A DNA stretch of 64,000 bases from Aequorivita marisscotiae. Lineage in GTDB: Bacteria > Bacteroidota > Bacteroidia > Flavobacteriales > Flavobacteriaceae. The notes under the pieces are model-generated. The model saw nothing but the letters and a program-made list of their open reading frames with translations, ran no database searches and had not been told where the DNA came from. The number at the start of each line of letters is the position of its first letter. The stretch's first letter is position 1. A program made the position numbers and the translations under genes. The DNA lies in contig NZ_CP122379.1 in assembly GCF_029814825.1 (NCBI RefSeq), forward strand, positions 1,488,001-1,552,000. Direction: 5' to 3'. Shown here one piece after another: positions 54,651-63,868 of the stretch.

Positions 54651-54681
54651 TTGTTGGACATCATAAAAATAAGTAGTTTTG
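54651..54681 (+). promoter_or_regulatory. Promoter of proS
   Basis: TTG at 54651 (or 54654) and TAGTTTTG at 54674-54681 are separated by 20 (or 17) bp. It drives proS (ATG at 54736). Confidence 0.6.
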
Positions 54682-54735
54682 CGGACAATAACTAATCATT
54701 TAACATAGACACAACATTTGTGCCAAAAACCCAGT

Positions 54736-56211
54736 ATGGCAAAGAATATTACAACAAGAGCAGAAGATTATTCTAAATGGTATAACGAGCTAGTAATCAA
54801 GGCAGATCTTGCCGAGAATTCTGGTGTTCGTGGCTGTATGGTCATAAAACCATATGGTTTCGCCATTTGGGAACGTATGCAGGCTGAATTAGACAGAATG
54901 TTTAAAGAAACTGGACATCAAAATGCTTATTTTCCGTTGTTCATTCCTAAATCATACTTTAGCAAAGAAGCTAGCCACGTTGACGGATTTGCCAAAGAAT
55001 GTGCAGTTGTTACTCATTACAGGTTAAAAAATGCCGAAGATGGCAGTGGCATAGTTGTAGATCCCGATGCTAAGTTGGAAGAAGAATTAATTGTGCGCCC
55101 AACCTCTGAAACAATAATCTGGGATACATACAGAAAATGGATCCAATCGTATCGCGACTTACCGCTATTAATTAATCAATGGGCAAATGTGGTGCGCTGG
55201 GAAATGCGCACCCGTTTATTCTTGCGTACAGCCGAATTTCTGTGGCAAGAAGGTCATACGGCCCACGCTACTAAAAACGAGGCAATTGCTGAAGCAGAGC
55301 AAATGATGAATATCTATGCCGAATTTTCTGAAAATTATTTGGCAATACCGGTACTAAAAGGAACAAAAACCGAGAGTGAACGATTTGCCGGCGCATTGGA
55401 AACTTATTGTATTGAAGCTTTAATGCAGGATGGAAAAGCCTTGCAGGCAGGAACCTCACATTTTCTTGGTCAGAATTTTGCGAAAGCTTTTGATGTTAAG
55501 TTCGCCGCAAAAGATGGCAAGTTAGATTACGTATGGGCAACTTCTTGGGGCGTTTCCACAAGATTAATGGGCGCTTTGATCATGACCCATAGCGACGATA
55601 ACGGATTGGTTCTGCCGCCTAATTTAGCGCCAGATCAAGTAGTAATTGTTCCTATATATCGTAAGGAAGAAGAGTTTGAAAAGGTAAACGAAGTAGCTCT
55701 AGAATTGGTTAAAAAATTACGTTCTAACGGCATTCGTGTAAAATACGATAACCGCGACACGCACAAACCAGGGTGGAAATTTAACGAATACGAATTAAAA
55801 GGCGTGCCCGTGCGAATTGCTATTGGTCCAAAGGACGTTGAAAAAGGCACCGTAGAAATGGCACGCAGGGATACACTCACAAAAGAGTTTGTTTCTAACG
55901 AAAATGCAGTTTCTAAAGTGCTTTCACTGATGGAAGAAATTCAGGCCAATCTATATACCAAAGCTTCCTCATATAGATCGGAACATACTACCGAAGTTGC
56001 TTCATACGAAGAGTTTAAGGAGGTGTTAGAAGGTAAAGGTGGCTTTATATTAGCGCATTGGGATGGTACACCAGAGACTGAAGAGCGAATTAAAAATGAA
56101 ACAAAAGCCACAATTAGGTGTATTCCCCTAGAAGGTGATAATACGCCGGGAAGCTGTATTATTACTGGGAAACCTTCAGAGCGGAAAGTGGTTTTTGCCA
56201 AGGCATATTAA
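54736..56211 (+). CDS. proS: Prolyl-tRNA synthetase
   Basis: 491 residues from the ATG at 54736 ([16 protein letters not shown]); an in-frame TTG 18 bases upstream is less likely. Class II motifs are motif 2 ([26 protein letters not shown]) and motif 3 region ([17 protein letters not shown]). The type is the shorter archaeal/eukaryotic-like ProRS, with C-terminal anticodon-binding ([31 protein letters not shown]) and a final zinc-binding-like domain. It lacks the editing INS domain of long bacterial ProRS. Single gene, followed by tRNA-Glu. Confidence 0.96.
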   Translation: MAKNITTRAEDYSKWYNELVIKADLAENSGVRGCMVIKPYGFAIWERMQAELDRMFKETGHQNAYFPLFIPKSYFSKEASHVDGFAKECAVVTHYRLKNAEDGSGIVVDPDAKLEEELIVRPTSETIIWDTYRKWIQSYRDLPLLINQWANVVRWEMRTRLFLRTAEFLWQEGHTAHATKNEAIAEAEQMMNIYAEFSENYLAIPVLKGTKTESERFAGALETYCIEALMQDGKALQAGTSHFLGQNFAKAFDVKFAAKDGKLDYVWATSWGVSTRLMGALIMTHSDDNGLVLPPNLAPDQVVIVPIYRKEEEFEKVNEVALELVKKLRSNGIRVKYDNRDTHKPGWKFNEYELKGVPVRIAIGPKDVEKGTVEMARRDTLTKEFVSNENAVSKVLSLMEEIQANLYTKASSYRSEHTTEVASYEEFKEVLEGKGGFILAHWDGTPETEERIKNETKATIRCIPLEGDNTPGSCIITGKPSERKVVFAKAY

Positions 56212-56238
56212 TTTATTTTTAAAAAAGTTATTTTAGAT

Positions 56239-56268
56239 TTGCTTCATTCAAAAAATATTGTATTTTTG
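56239..56268 (+). promoter_or_regulatory. Promoter of tRNA-Glu
   Basis: TTG (56239-56241), 19 bp, TATTTTTG (56261-56268): a full consensus match 25 bp ahead of the tRNA. Confidence 0.7.
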
Positions 56269-56292
56269 CATCCGCATTTGAAAATAAACAAT

Positions 56293-56364
56293 GGTCCGTT
56301 CGTCTAGGGGTTAGGACGCCAGGTTTTCATCCTGGTAACAGGGGTTCGATTCCCCTACGGACTA
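56293..56364 (+). tRNA. tRNA-Glu (TTC anticodon)
   Basis: Cloverleaf with acceptor GGTCCGT against ACGGACT (the first pair is G-U), anticodon arm CCAGG-TTTTCAT-CCTGG with anticodon TTC, T arm AGGGG-TTCGATT-CCCCT, discriminator A. CCA is not encoded. rpsT starts 28 bp downstream and may be read from the same promoter. Confidence 0.95.
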
Positions 56365-56391
56365 CAAAATTTAGAATTTAATAAAATAGAA

Positions 56392-56643
56392 ATGGCAAAT
56401 CACCAGTCAGCATTAAAGAGAATTAGAAGCAACGAGGCAAAGCGCTTGCGTAACCGTTACCAGCATAAAACTGCCCGTAACGCCATGAAGAAGTTTCAGG
56501 AACTTTCTGATAAAAAGGAGGCTGAAGCAATGTTTCCGAACGTTATTTCAATGATTGACAAATTGGCTAAGAAAAACATTATTCATTCCAATAAGGCGTC
56601 CAATTTAAAATCGAATATGGCAAAGCACGTTGCTGCGTTATAA
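56392..56643 (+). CDS. rpsT: 30S ribosomal protein S20
   Basis: 83 residues, mostly helical and basic. The opening MANHQSALKRIRSNEAKRLRN and the C-terminal HSNKASNLKSNMAKHV are typical of bS20. It binds 16S rRNA during 30S assembly. A short gap to the tRNA-Glu gene suggests joint transcription. A terminator follows 26 bases past the stop. Confidence 0.96.
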   Translation: MANHQSALKRIRSNEAKRLRNRYQHKTARNAMKKFQELSDKKEAEAMFPNVISMIDKLAKKNIIHSNKASNLKSNMAKHVAAL

Positions 56644-56668
56644 TTCTTTTTAAAAACAATTTTTAAAG

Positions 56669-56698
56669 CCCTTTCAGGAAACTGAGAGGGTTTTTTTG
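56669..56698 (+). terminator. rpsT terminator
   Basis: CCCTTTCAG-GAAA-CTGAGAGGG, nine pairs with one G-U pair, followed by seven T. Confidence 0.85.
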
Positions 56699-56711
56699 TT
56701 TGGGGCGCCTA

Positions 56712-57164
56712 TTATATTCGTACAGACGAAGGAACCAAATAAGTGTAATCGCCCGCGTTTCGCATAACATCGCGTACAATCGTAGAAGATATATTTGAAA
56801 CCTCCGGCGCACATATTAGGAAGATAGTTTCAACTTTTGCCATTTTGTAATTTGTCTGCGCTATGGGCTGTTCGTAATTTAAATCGGTGGTGTTTCGCAA
56901 ACCGCGAACTATAAATTGTGCCTCTTCCGAAATGCAATACTTGGCAGTAAGACCGGTATAACTTTTCACCTTCACCTTTGCTTCATCTTTAAAGGTTTCT
57001 TCAATAAAATTAACCCGTTCTTGTAGGCTGAACATTGTTTTTTTATCGGCATTTACGCCTATGGCAATTATAAGCTCGTCGAAGAGGGGAAGTGCGCGCA
57101 ATATAATATCTACATGCCCAAGGGTTATAGGGTCGAAAGTACCGGGAAAAACTGCGCGTTTCAT
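56712..57164 (-). CDS. coaD: Phosphopantetheine adenylyltransferase
   Basis: 150 residues. The nucleotidyl-transferase HIGH-like motif is AVFPGTFDPITLGHVDII. FIVRGLRNTTDLNYEQPIAQTNYKMAK and ISSTIVRDVMRNAGD follow in the usual order. It makes dephospho-CoA, the fourth of five steps in CoA synthesis. It is downstream of a small membrane gene and surE on the same strand. Confidence 0.96.
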   Translation of the reverse strand: MKRAVFPGTFDPITLGHVDIILRALPLFDELIIAIGVNADKKTMFSLQERVNFIEETFKDEAKVKVKSYTGLTAKYCISEEAQFIVRGLRNTTDLNYEQPIAQTNYKMAKVETIFLICAPEVSNISSTIVRDVMRNAGDYTYLVPSSVRI

Positions 57165-57267
57165 AATTTTTTTACTTATAGGTTAAACTGTATGGTTTAT
57201 TGTGGCAATAATTTGCAACCATTAAACACGACTAAGTTACTGAGTTATTGGGAATAGACGCTTCATT

Positions 57268-57555
57268 TTATAAAAATTTTGAAATCAATACGGCGATAGC
57301 GGCCAGTACTGTGGCCAGAACTACTCCTCGTGCTCTGTAATATTGGTTCTTTTTTAAAAATATAAAAAACACTATAAGGTTTAAAATTGCGCCTAAGGCA
57401 ATTAAGCTTCCTAGTAGGTCGTTTGCCCTAGCGTCCTTTAGTGTAACCTCTAAACTGCTATCGGAAAAAAAGAAAATATATAAATAAGTCCCTGCCAAAT
57501 TAGCTAAAACTCCAATTATAAATCCTTTTAAAATTTCTGCTATATGTGGCTTCAT
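57268..57555 (-). CDS. Small membrane protein of unknown function
   Basis: 95 residues with three predicted transmembrane helices (about 10-28, 48-68 and 78-93) and a short polar loop (SDSSLEVTLKDARANDLLGS) between the first two. Unrecognised. It begins about 50 bp downstream of surE and about 100 bp upstream of coaD on the same strand, so it may be part of that operon. Confidence 0.7.
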   Translation of the reverse strand: MKPHIAEILKGFIIGVLANLAGTYLYIFFFSDSSLEVTLKDARANDLLGSLIALGAILNLIVFFIFLKKNQYYRARGVVLATVLAAIAVLISKFL

Positions 57556-57607
57556 ATTTATAATTTCTATTTTATTGGTGTCACTTTAAATTTGTGTGTT
57601 AACCTAA

Positions 57608-58387
57608 CTACTTTAACTCCCAGGAATTTAATTCGTCCATAGCGCGATATGCTGTAAGGTCAAATTGCACGGGAACTACCGAAACATACCCATTGCGCAG
57701 TGCCCACTCGTCAGTATCTTCGCCTTCATCATCATTTACAAACTCGCCTGAAAGCCAGTAATAATCGCGACCCACTGGGTTGGTGCGTTTGTCAAATTTT
57801 TCTTCCCAGTGCGCATTTGCTTGGCGGCAGATTTTAATGCCATTAATTTCCGAAGCATTTAATTTTGGAATATTTACATTTAATACAACCCCTTTTGGCA
57901 ATCCGTTTTTAAGTGTTTGCTGCGCAATGGCTTTTACAAACTTTTTTGAAGGTCCAAAATCTGCTTCTAAGGAATAATCTAAAAGAGAAAACCCAATAGA
58001 AGGTATGCCTTGCGTTCCTGCCTCTACAGCAGCACTCATTGTCCCGCTGTAAATTACATTTATAGACGAATTGCTTCCGTGATTAATACCACTAACACAC
58101 AGGTCCGGTTTGCGTTTTAAAATTTCGTTTACTGCTATTTTTACGCAGTCAACCGGGGTGCCGCTGCAACTGTACTCTTTATGTGGAGCATCTTTAATTA
58201 CATTTATACTATTGCAGTACAAAGTATCGTTTATAGTTATTGCGTGGCCCATGCCACTTTGGGGAGAATCCGGTGCTACTACCATTACATCGCCTAAAGT
58301 GTTCATGACTTCAATTAAAGCACGAATTCCAGGAGCATTGATGCCATCATCGTTTGTTACCAGAATTAACGGTCTGTTTTCTGACAT
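57608..58387 (-). CDS. surE: 5'/3'-nucleotidase SurE
   Basis: 259 residues. The metal-binding N-terminus is LVTNDDGINAPGIRAL with Asp-Asp, and VSGINHGSNSSINVIYSGTMSAA carries the conserved Asn and Ser loop. It also has VVAPDSPQSGMGHAIT. It dephosphorylates nucleoside monophosphates and is linked to stationary-phase survival. It heads the surE / small membrane protein / coaD run. Confidence 0.96.
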   Translation of the reverse strand: MSENRPLILVTNDDGINAPGIRALIEVMNTLGDVMVVAPDSPQSGMGHAITINDTLYCNSINVIKDAPHKEYSCSGTPVDCVKIAVNEILKRKPDLCVSGINHGSNSSINVIYSGTMSAAVEAGTQGIPSIGFSLLDYSLEADFGPSKKFVKAIAQQTLKNGLPKGVVLNVNIPKLNASEINGIKICRQANAHWEEKFDKRTNPVGRDYYWLSGEFVNDDEGEDTDEWALRNGYVSVVPVQFDLTAYRAMDELNSWELK

Positions 58388-58559
58388 ATTCTTTGAATTT
58401 TAAAGGGAAACAAAAATACATTTATTAATCCTGAATACAGAATTTGCTTACGAATAACAGATTCTGCTGTTTAACAAAATATTAGTACCAGAATGCTTTA
58501 ATGGCACGGTTTTTTGTATAATTTAGGCACTTATAATTAATACCACAACTATGCGAATA

Positions 58560-60770
58560 ATGAAAAAGAATTTTAAAGTTTTGTTTTTGGCGGTTTTCGT
58601 TTCTGTGGCTTCTTGCAGTTTTACTACAAAGGAGTTTAATGACCCCAATAAAGACAAGCTTCTTTTGGACTTAATTACCTACGTTATTCAGAAAGGTCAT
58701 TACGATCCTAAAGATATCAATGATGAATTTTCTATTGGCGTTTACGACAAATTTATAAAAGGTCTCGATCCGTTAAAAAGATATTTTTTGGCATCAGACA
58801 TTGCTGAATTCAGCAAATATAAAACCGAGATAGACGACCAAATAAAAAACAAGGATCTCTCGTTTTTTGATTTGGTGTACAGTCGCTTTCAAAAAAGAAT
58901 GGCAGATGTACAAAAGATCTATCCTGAAGTATTAGCTAAACCTTTTGATTTTACTGAAACCGAAACCATAAACGTAGATTACGATAAATTAGCCTATGCT
59001 AATTCCCCAAAAGAGTTAAGATCGCGGTGGAAACAACAATTAAAATTCACAACTCTGGCCAGTTATTACGATTCGGTAGAGGATCAAAAAAACAGGGAAA
59101 AGGGTGTTTCAGATTCTGATACAAACACAGATGAAGAGGATGAAACAGAATTTCAAGATGCTGCTAAAAATGATTCATCTAAAAAAGAAGAACCTTTTGT
59201 ACGCAAGTCTTTAGCCGAATTGGAGCAGAAAGCGCGTGAAGCTGCTAAAAATTCGCTCGATGAATATTTCGACTTTACAAAGGATTTACAGCGTACGGAT
59301 TATTTTGCAATTTATTTAAATACCATAGTTGAAGAATTTGACCCGCATACCAATTATTTTGCCCCACCCGATAAAGATAGGTTCGACCTAAGAATGTCTG
59401 GTAAGCTGGAGGGTATAGGAGCGCGACTTCAAAAAAAGAACGATTATATTACCGTGATTGAGGTAATTAGTGGCGGCCCAGCATGGCGTAGTGAAAAAAT
59501 AGAAGTGGGCGACGCAATTCTTAAAGTAAAACAAGAAGACGAAAAAGATGCCGTTAGTATCGTGGGCATGCGTATAGACGATGCTGTTAAATTAATTAAA
59601 GGTCCAAAAGGAACTAAAGTTACCTTAACCATTAAAAATGTTGACGGCACGGTATCAGATAAAGTGCTTACCCGCGATGTGGTTGAGCTTGAGGAAACCT
59701 ACGCAAAATCTTCCTTGATAGAAACATCCGATCGAAAATTTGGACTAATAAATTTGCCGCAGTTTTATTTTGATATGCAGAACTATAAAGAACGAAACGC
59801 TGCAACCGATGTTAAAAAAGAAATTATCCGTTTAAAAGAAGAAGGAATGGAAGGCCTTGTTCTGGACCTTCGCGATAATGGGGGCGGTTCTTTGAGAACA
59901 GCCGTGGATATTGCAGGATTATTTATTAAAAAAGGCCCCGTTGTGCAAGTGGCATCAAACGGAAATAAAGAGGTACTCGAAGATAAAGACAGCGAAATTG
60001 TTTGGGACGGGCCGCTTGTAATCCTGGTGAATGAGTTATCTGCCTCTGCTTCAGAAATTTTAGCCGCTGCTATGCAAGATTACAAACGCGCAATAATTAT
60101 AGGAAGTGCGCAAACGTACGGAAAAGGAACTGTACAGAACGTAATAGACCTAAACCAATGGCTTCGTAAAAACGATTTGGGCGATATGGGCGCGCTAAAA
60201 ATTACGTCGCAAAAATTTTATCGAGTCAATGGCGGTTCTACACAATTGGAAGGCGTAAAGAGCGATGTTGTAATGCCAGACCGATATAGCTATATAGACG
60301 TAGGCGAAAGAGATTATGACAATCCATTACCCTATGATAAAATTGATGCGGCCAAATACAATATTTGGGACGGATATATAGATTATGACGAAACAATTGA
60401 GAAGAGCAATGCACGGATGGAGCAAAACGCACATTTAAAATTAATTGACGACAACGCTCGTTGGATCAAAGAACGCAGAGACGAAAAAACGGTTAACTTA
60501 AACTATAAAATGTACAGTGCCGATATTGCTCAGCGTAAAGAAGAAACCAAGCGTTTTGATGCTATAAACGAATACGATAACAAGCTTACATTTAAATCAT
60601 TGCCTTATGAAACTGCGCTGATGAAACAAGATACTACACTGTCAGAAAAACGCAAAAGATGGCATAAAAACCTGAGTAAAGACATGTATATTGAAGAAGC
60701 TGTGCACGTATTGGAAGATTTAAAACTCAGTAATATAAAAGCGGGAAAAGTTGCCGATATTAAAAATTAG
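58560..60770 (+). CDS. prc: C-terminal processing protease Prc/Tsp (S41 family)
   Basis: About 736 residues; start at the second ATG (58560), where the lipoprotein signal begins (Cys near residue 19, ASC). The N-terminal helical domain runs to about 245; then a PDZ domain (GIGARLQKKNDYITVIEVISGGPAWRS) and the S41 protease core. The catalytic Ser is in NELSASASEILAAAMQDY, the catalytic Lys in GSAQTYGKGTVQ, in spacing like E. coli Prc. The C-terminal DUF3340-like part ends at an acidic/basic helix. It degrades misfolded periplasmic proteins. No operon partner is evident. Confidence 0.94.
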   Translation: MKKNFKVLFLAVFVSVASCSFTTKEFNDPNKDKLLLDLITYVIQKGHYDPKDINDEFSIGVYDKFIKGLDPLKRYFLASDIAEFSKYKTEIDDQIKNKDLSFFDLVYSRFQKRMADVQKIYPEVLAKPFDFTETETINVDYDKLAYANSPKELRSRWKQQLKFTTLASYYDSVEDQKNREKGVSDSDTNTDEEDETEFQDAAKNDSSKKEEPFVRKSLAELEQKAREAAKNSLDEYFDFTKDLQRTDYFAIYLNTIVEEFDPHTNYFAPPDKDRFDLRMSGKLEGIGARLQKKNDYITVIEVISGGPAWRSEKIEVGDAILKVKQEDEKDAVSIVGMRIDDAVKLIKGPKGTKVTLTIKNVDGTVSDKVLTRDVVELEETYAKSSLIETSDRKFGLINLPQFYFDMQNYKERNAATDVKKEIIRLKEEGMEGLVLDLRDNGGGSLRTAVDIAGLFIKKGPVVQVASNGNKEVLEDKDSEIVWDGPLVILVNELSASASEILAAAMQDYKRAIIIGSAQTYGKGTVQNVIDLNQWLRKNDLGDMGALKITSQKFYRVNGGSTQLEGVKSDVVMPDRYSYIDVGERDYDNPLPYDKIDAAKYNIWDGYIDYDETIEKSNARMEQNAHLKLIDDNARWIKERRDEKTVNLNYKMYSADIAQRKEETKRFDAINEYDNKLTFKSLPYETALMKQDTTLSEKRKRWHKNLSKDMYIEEAVHVLEDLKLSNIKAGKVADIKN

Positions 60771-60820
60771 TATTGCATAAACCGGATGCTTGTTTCTATT
60801 TAAAACACACTAAATTTTAC

Positions 60821-60828
60821 TAAATTTG
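60821..60828 (+). promoter_or_regulatory. -7 box abutting a GTG start
   Basis: TAAATTTG is followed by AAGT and then GTG at 60833, the same four-base spacing seen at 31011 and 34451. It sits in a short direct repeat (TAAATTTTAC / TAAATTTG). Confidence 0.55.
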
Positions 60829-60832
60829 AAGT

Positions 60833-61939
60833 GTGAAAAATTCCACTTCATTAAGCAGAATAGCGCTCCAGAAGTTTAAAAAAAACTTTTGGGGCGTTTT
60901 CAGTTTTGGCTTCTTAATACTTTGTGTGTTCGTGGCAATTTTTGCATACGCTTTAGCGCCAGATAATTCGCAGAATGCCAATCAGATGCATTTATCTGTC
61001 CATTCAAAAAATCCAGGATTTTCGGCGCAAATGCTTACTATTCCTGTAGCCGTTGAAAGGCAAAATCCTGTTTCAGTTTTCTTCTTCGGAAAAAAGAATG
61101 CAGATACAGAAATTCCAATTTCGAAGTATTCTTTAACCGAAAACTCAATAGCAATAACGGAATATACCCCCGACGGAACTGATGGACTGCAGAAGGAATA
61201 TGCGCTTTCGCTATTCCCCAATGTTACTACCATAGAGGAAATTCCCCAAAAATATATTTCAGGAAAAAAATTCCTACTAGGCACCGATAAATACGGCCGA
61301 GATCTTTTAAGCCGAATGCTTATCGGAATCAGAATTTCGTTGGCCATTGGCTTTGTTGCTGTATTTATTTCGTTGGTTATTGGTATAACTATGGGAGCCA
61401 TTGCAGGATATTACGGCGGACGGGTAGATGCCGCAATAATGTGGCTTATTAATGTTACGTGGTCCATTCCAACCTTGCTTTTGGTAATTGCCATCACTTT
61501 GGCGCTTGGCAAAGGTTTTTGGCAAGTTTTTATAGCTGTTGGACTCACAATGTGGGTAGAAGTTGCGCGCGTGGTCCGCGGGCAGGTTATGGGCGTAAAA
61601 CAGATGCAATATGTAACTGCCGCAAGAGCTTTGGGGTTTAATGATTTCAGAATAATTGTAAAACATATTTTGCCCAATAGTATGGCACCGGTAATCATTA
61701 TTTCCGCAGCCAATTTTGCGGGAGCTATTCTTATTGAAAGCGGACTTTCGTTTCTGGGAATTGGAGCTCAACCCCCAATGCCCAGTTGGGGTGGTATTAT
61801 TAAAGACCATTACGCATATATAATTTTAGGAAAGCCCTACTTAGCACTAATTCCCGGATTGGCTATTATGAGTCTCGTAACCGCATTTATGTTAATAGGA
61901 AATGCCCTGCGCGATGCAATGGACGTGCGGAATGATTAA
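60833..61939 (+). CDS. ABC transporter permease, OppC/DppC type with large loop
   Basis: 368 residues, start GTG. The first membrane helix (about 20-43) is followed by an extra extracytoplasmic region of about 100 residues before the transmembrane domain. This then shows the OppC-type opening GTDKYGRDLLSRMLIG, the coupling EAA-loop QYVTAARALGFNDFRIIVKHILPN and ESGLSFLGIGAQPPMPSWG. It should be one half of a peptide or nickel importer-type permease, but no ATPase, second permease or binding protein is next to it. The long insert is typical of Bacteroidota members. Confidence 0.9.
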   Translation: MKNSTSLSRIALQKFKKNFWGVFSFGFLILCVFVAIFAYALAPDNSQNANQMHLSVHSKNPGFSAQMLTIPVAVERQNPVSVFFFGKKNADTEIPISKYSLTENSIAITEYTPDGTDGLQKEYALSLFPNVTTIEEIPQKYISGKKFLLGTDKYGRDLLSRMLIGIRISLAIGFVAVFISLVIGITMGAIAGYYGGRVDAAIMWLINVTWSIPTLLLVIAITLALGKGFWQVFIAVGLTMWVEVARVVRGQVMGVKQMQYVTAARALGFNDFRIIVKHILPNSMAPVIIISAANFAGAILIESGLSFLGIGAQPPMPSWGGIIKDHYAYIILGKPYLALIPGLAIMSLVTAFMLIGNALRDAMDVRND

Positions 61940-61964
61940 TAAAATTTAAATAACGAAGTATTCG

Positions 61965-61972
61965 TATATTTG
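61965..61972 (+). promoter_or_regulatory. -7 box of antitoxin-like gene
   Basis: TATATTTG, exact TAnnTTTG, 24 bp before the ATG at 61997. Confidence 0.55.
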
Positions 61973-61996
61973 AAATACATTAAAAATTTGCCAACG

Positions 61997-62239
61997 ATGG
62001 ATATTACGGAAAGAAAATATAGGTTGATTCAACATTGTATGGGTATTTCGACTGTTGAGGAAATAGAACGTGCAGAATATTTTTTTAAGCACGAAATAGA
62101 AACAATTGATTTTTGGGATAACTTGCCCGAACAGGTTCAAAAACTAGTACAAAAAAGCAAGGAGCAGAGTAAAAATGATTTGGTAATGCCTCACGAAACA
62201 GTTATTGAAAAAGCCCGAAAAAAAATTAAACAGTCTTGA
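61997..62239 (+). CDS. Antitoxin-like small protein
   Basis: 80 residues from the ATG at 61997, the first ATG after the promoter; a TTG at 61970 lies within the promoter. It is helical and acidic with positively charged ends: MDITERKYRLIQHCMGIST, then EEIERAEYFFKHEIE, and a C-terminal KNDLVMPHETVIEKARKKIKQ. Such layout, and the position ahead of a ParE/RelE-like frame with overlapping stop and start (TGATG), fits a toxin-antitoxin antitoxin. I recognise no DNA-binding domain. Confidence 0.7.
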   Translation: MDITERKYRLIQHCMGISTVEEIERAEYFFKHEIETIDFWDNLPEQVQKLVQKSKEQSKNDLVMPHETVIEKARKKIKQS

Positions 62240-62538
62240 TGAAAGTGTTTTGGACACAACTTGCCGATATAACTTTTGAAGACGAAATTGAATTTATCCT
62301 GCGCAAGTGGAACAATGCCGAAGCCGAAAAGTTTATAGATTTGGTTGAGGATTTTAAAAAAGCGTTATCTACAAATCCATATATGGGCAAATTGTCTGAA
62401 AAAAGTCAAGTTAGAATGTTTGTTTTATCCAAATAAACCACTGTTTTTTACGAATTTTTTAATGATAAAAAACGTATAGACCTTCAGCTATTTTGGAACA
62501 ACTCCAAGGATACAAAGGAGCTTGATAAGTATTTGTGA
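62239..62538 (+). pseudogene. ParE/RelE-type toxin broken by one in-frame stop
   Basis: From the ATG at 62239 the product matches the ParE/RelE fold (VFWTQLADITFEDEIEFIL ... VEDFKKALSTNPYMGKL ... SQVRMFVLSK). TAA at 62434-62436 stops it there, but the same frame continues without gap (TTVFYEFFNDKKRIDLQLF, WNNSKDTKELDKYL) to TGA at 62536-62538. The family usually has a Gln at that place in VLSKQTxxFYE, so a CAA to TAA change would explain the break. Without the tail, the C-terminal catalytic strands are lost. A sequencing error cannot be excluded. Confidence 0.75.
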
Positions 62539-62626
62539 AAAACCATTTTACCACTTTATCACAGTGCTTGATAAGATTATTAGTCAATTTAGAGCTGATA
62601 ATGTTATCAATTAGACCCGTAATCTT

Positions 62627-62929
62627 ATGAAAAAATTATTTGGGAACTCACAAATCTTGGTTTTGGCTTTTAGTTTGTCTATGTGTAAGGGCAAAATTTC
62701 ACCACAAAAAACTTATAAGTCTGAAATAGTGAATCCCTATAGATTTTCCAATTATGTTGATGGTTTTTAACAATAATGAAGAAATTAAAAATGAAGCAGT
62801 GCCGCTGGATATTGTGGAAATAAAAAACAAAAAGGCGAAGGCTACCCTTGTTTTAAAAATTGCAACTATGTTATCAAAGCGATTAACAAAAAGAATAGCT
62901 ATCAATTGTTAGAAATAACGGTGGACTAA
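62627..62929 (+). pseudogene. Decayed lipoprotein gene
   Basis: An ATG frame opens with MKKLFGNSQILVLAFSLSMC, a lipoprotein-like signal, and ends after 47 residues at TAA (62768-62770). A second frame at once continues as FNNNEEIKNEAVPLDIVEIK, and a third as GEGYPCFKNCNYVIKAINKK and ends at TAA 62927-62929. At least two frameshifts, one in the A-rich run at about 62823-62838, split what reads as one protein. No function can be assigned. The stretch 62539-62626 before it shows nothing else. Confidence 0.5.
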
Positions 62930-62972
62930 AAAATATTATTTCTACCTAAATCACTTTTTTTACTGTTGAACC

Positions 62973-63788
62973 ATGAACCGAAAATACCTTTATCCCATCC
63001 TTATTATCCTCGTTACCGTTGTACTGTACTATGGTGATGAATATGTGGATAAACTGAACAGTCCAGCAAATAAAACACTTTCAAATCCCGAAAGAAGCGG
63101 TGCGGAATTTAACGATACATTCCTCCCCGCTTCCACCACGGGTGAAATTGTAAAGCACAATTTTTATACGCTTTCCTATTCTGAAGAACACGAACAAGCA
63201 GAATGGGTTGCTTATGAATTGAAAAAAAGTGATCTTTCAAAAAGCGAATTTGAGCGCCCTTACTTTATTGAAGACAAAAAGGTAGAAACAAGGTCTGCAG
63301 ATTGGCGCAACTATAAAAACTCCGGCTACGATCGTGGTCATCTTTGCCCCGCTGGCGATAGAAGAATGTCATTTGAGGCGTATAATGAAACATTTTTAAC
63401 CAGTAATATAAGTCCGCAAGATCATGATTTTAATGCGGGAATTTGGAACCGTTTGGAACAGAAAGTACGCTATTGGGCTAGAAAATATGATGGTGTTTAC
63501 GTCGTGACAGGCGGTGTTTTAAAAGGCGACTTAAATACTATTGGACACGAGAATGTTTCTGTTCCCAATAAATTTTATAAAATTGTAGTAGATTTTTTAG
63601 ATGAAAACTATAAAGCCATTGCTTTTTTAATTCCGAATAAACCTTCACCTGAAAGTTATTTCGAATACGCCGTTTCTATCGATGAAATTGAAGATGCAAC
63701 GGGAATCGATTTTTTTCCACAATTGCCAGATTCCATTGAAAACGAAATGGAACAGACCATTAATCTAAAAGTTTGGGGAAAGAAATAA
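62973..63788 (+). CDS. DNA/RNA non-specific endonuclease (NUC1 family)
   Basis: 271 residues. One N-terminal transmembrane or signal helix (about 5-20) is followed by a linker. The catalytic motif is YDRGHLCPAGDRR with His123 in D120-R-G-H123, and the metal site is Asn154 in HDFNAGIWNRLEQ. These are beta-beta-alpha-metal nucleases of the Serratia/NucA family. The protein probably acts outside the inner membrane to degrade nucleic acid. No cognate inhibitor gene is adjacent, which fits export. Confidence 0.92.
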   Translation: MNRKYLYPILIILVTVVLYYGDEYVDKLNSPANKTLSNPERSGAEFNDTFLPASTTGEIVKHNFYTLSYSEEHEQAEWVAYELKKSDLSKSEFERPYFIEDKKVETRSADWRNYKNSGYDRGHLCPAGDRRMSFEAYNETFLTSNISPQDHDFNAGIWNRLEQKVRYWARKYDGVYVVTGGVLKGDLNTIGHENVSVPNKFYKIVVDFLDENYKAIAFLIPNKPSPESYFEYAVSIDEIEDATGIDFFPQLPDSIENEMEQTINLKVWGKK

Positions 63789-63868
63789 GTGTGCAATGTA
63801 TGGTTTTGGGCATACGGTAGAAAGCACCGAGCTAATTAAACTAAAATTTTCATTTCAACTTCTATCTC

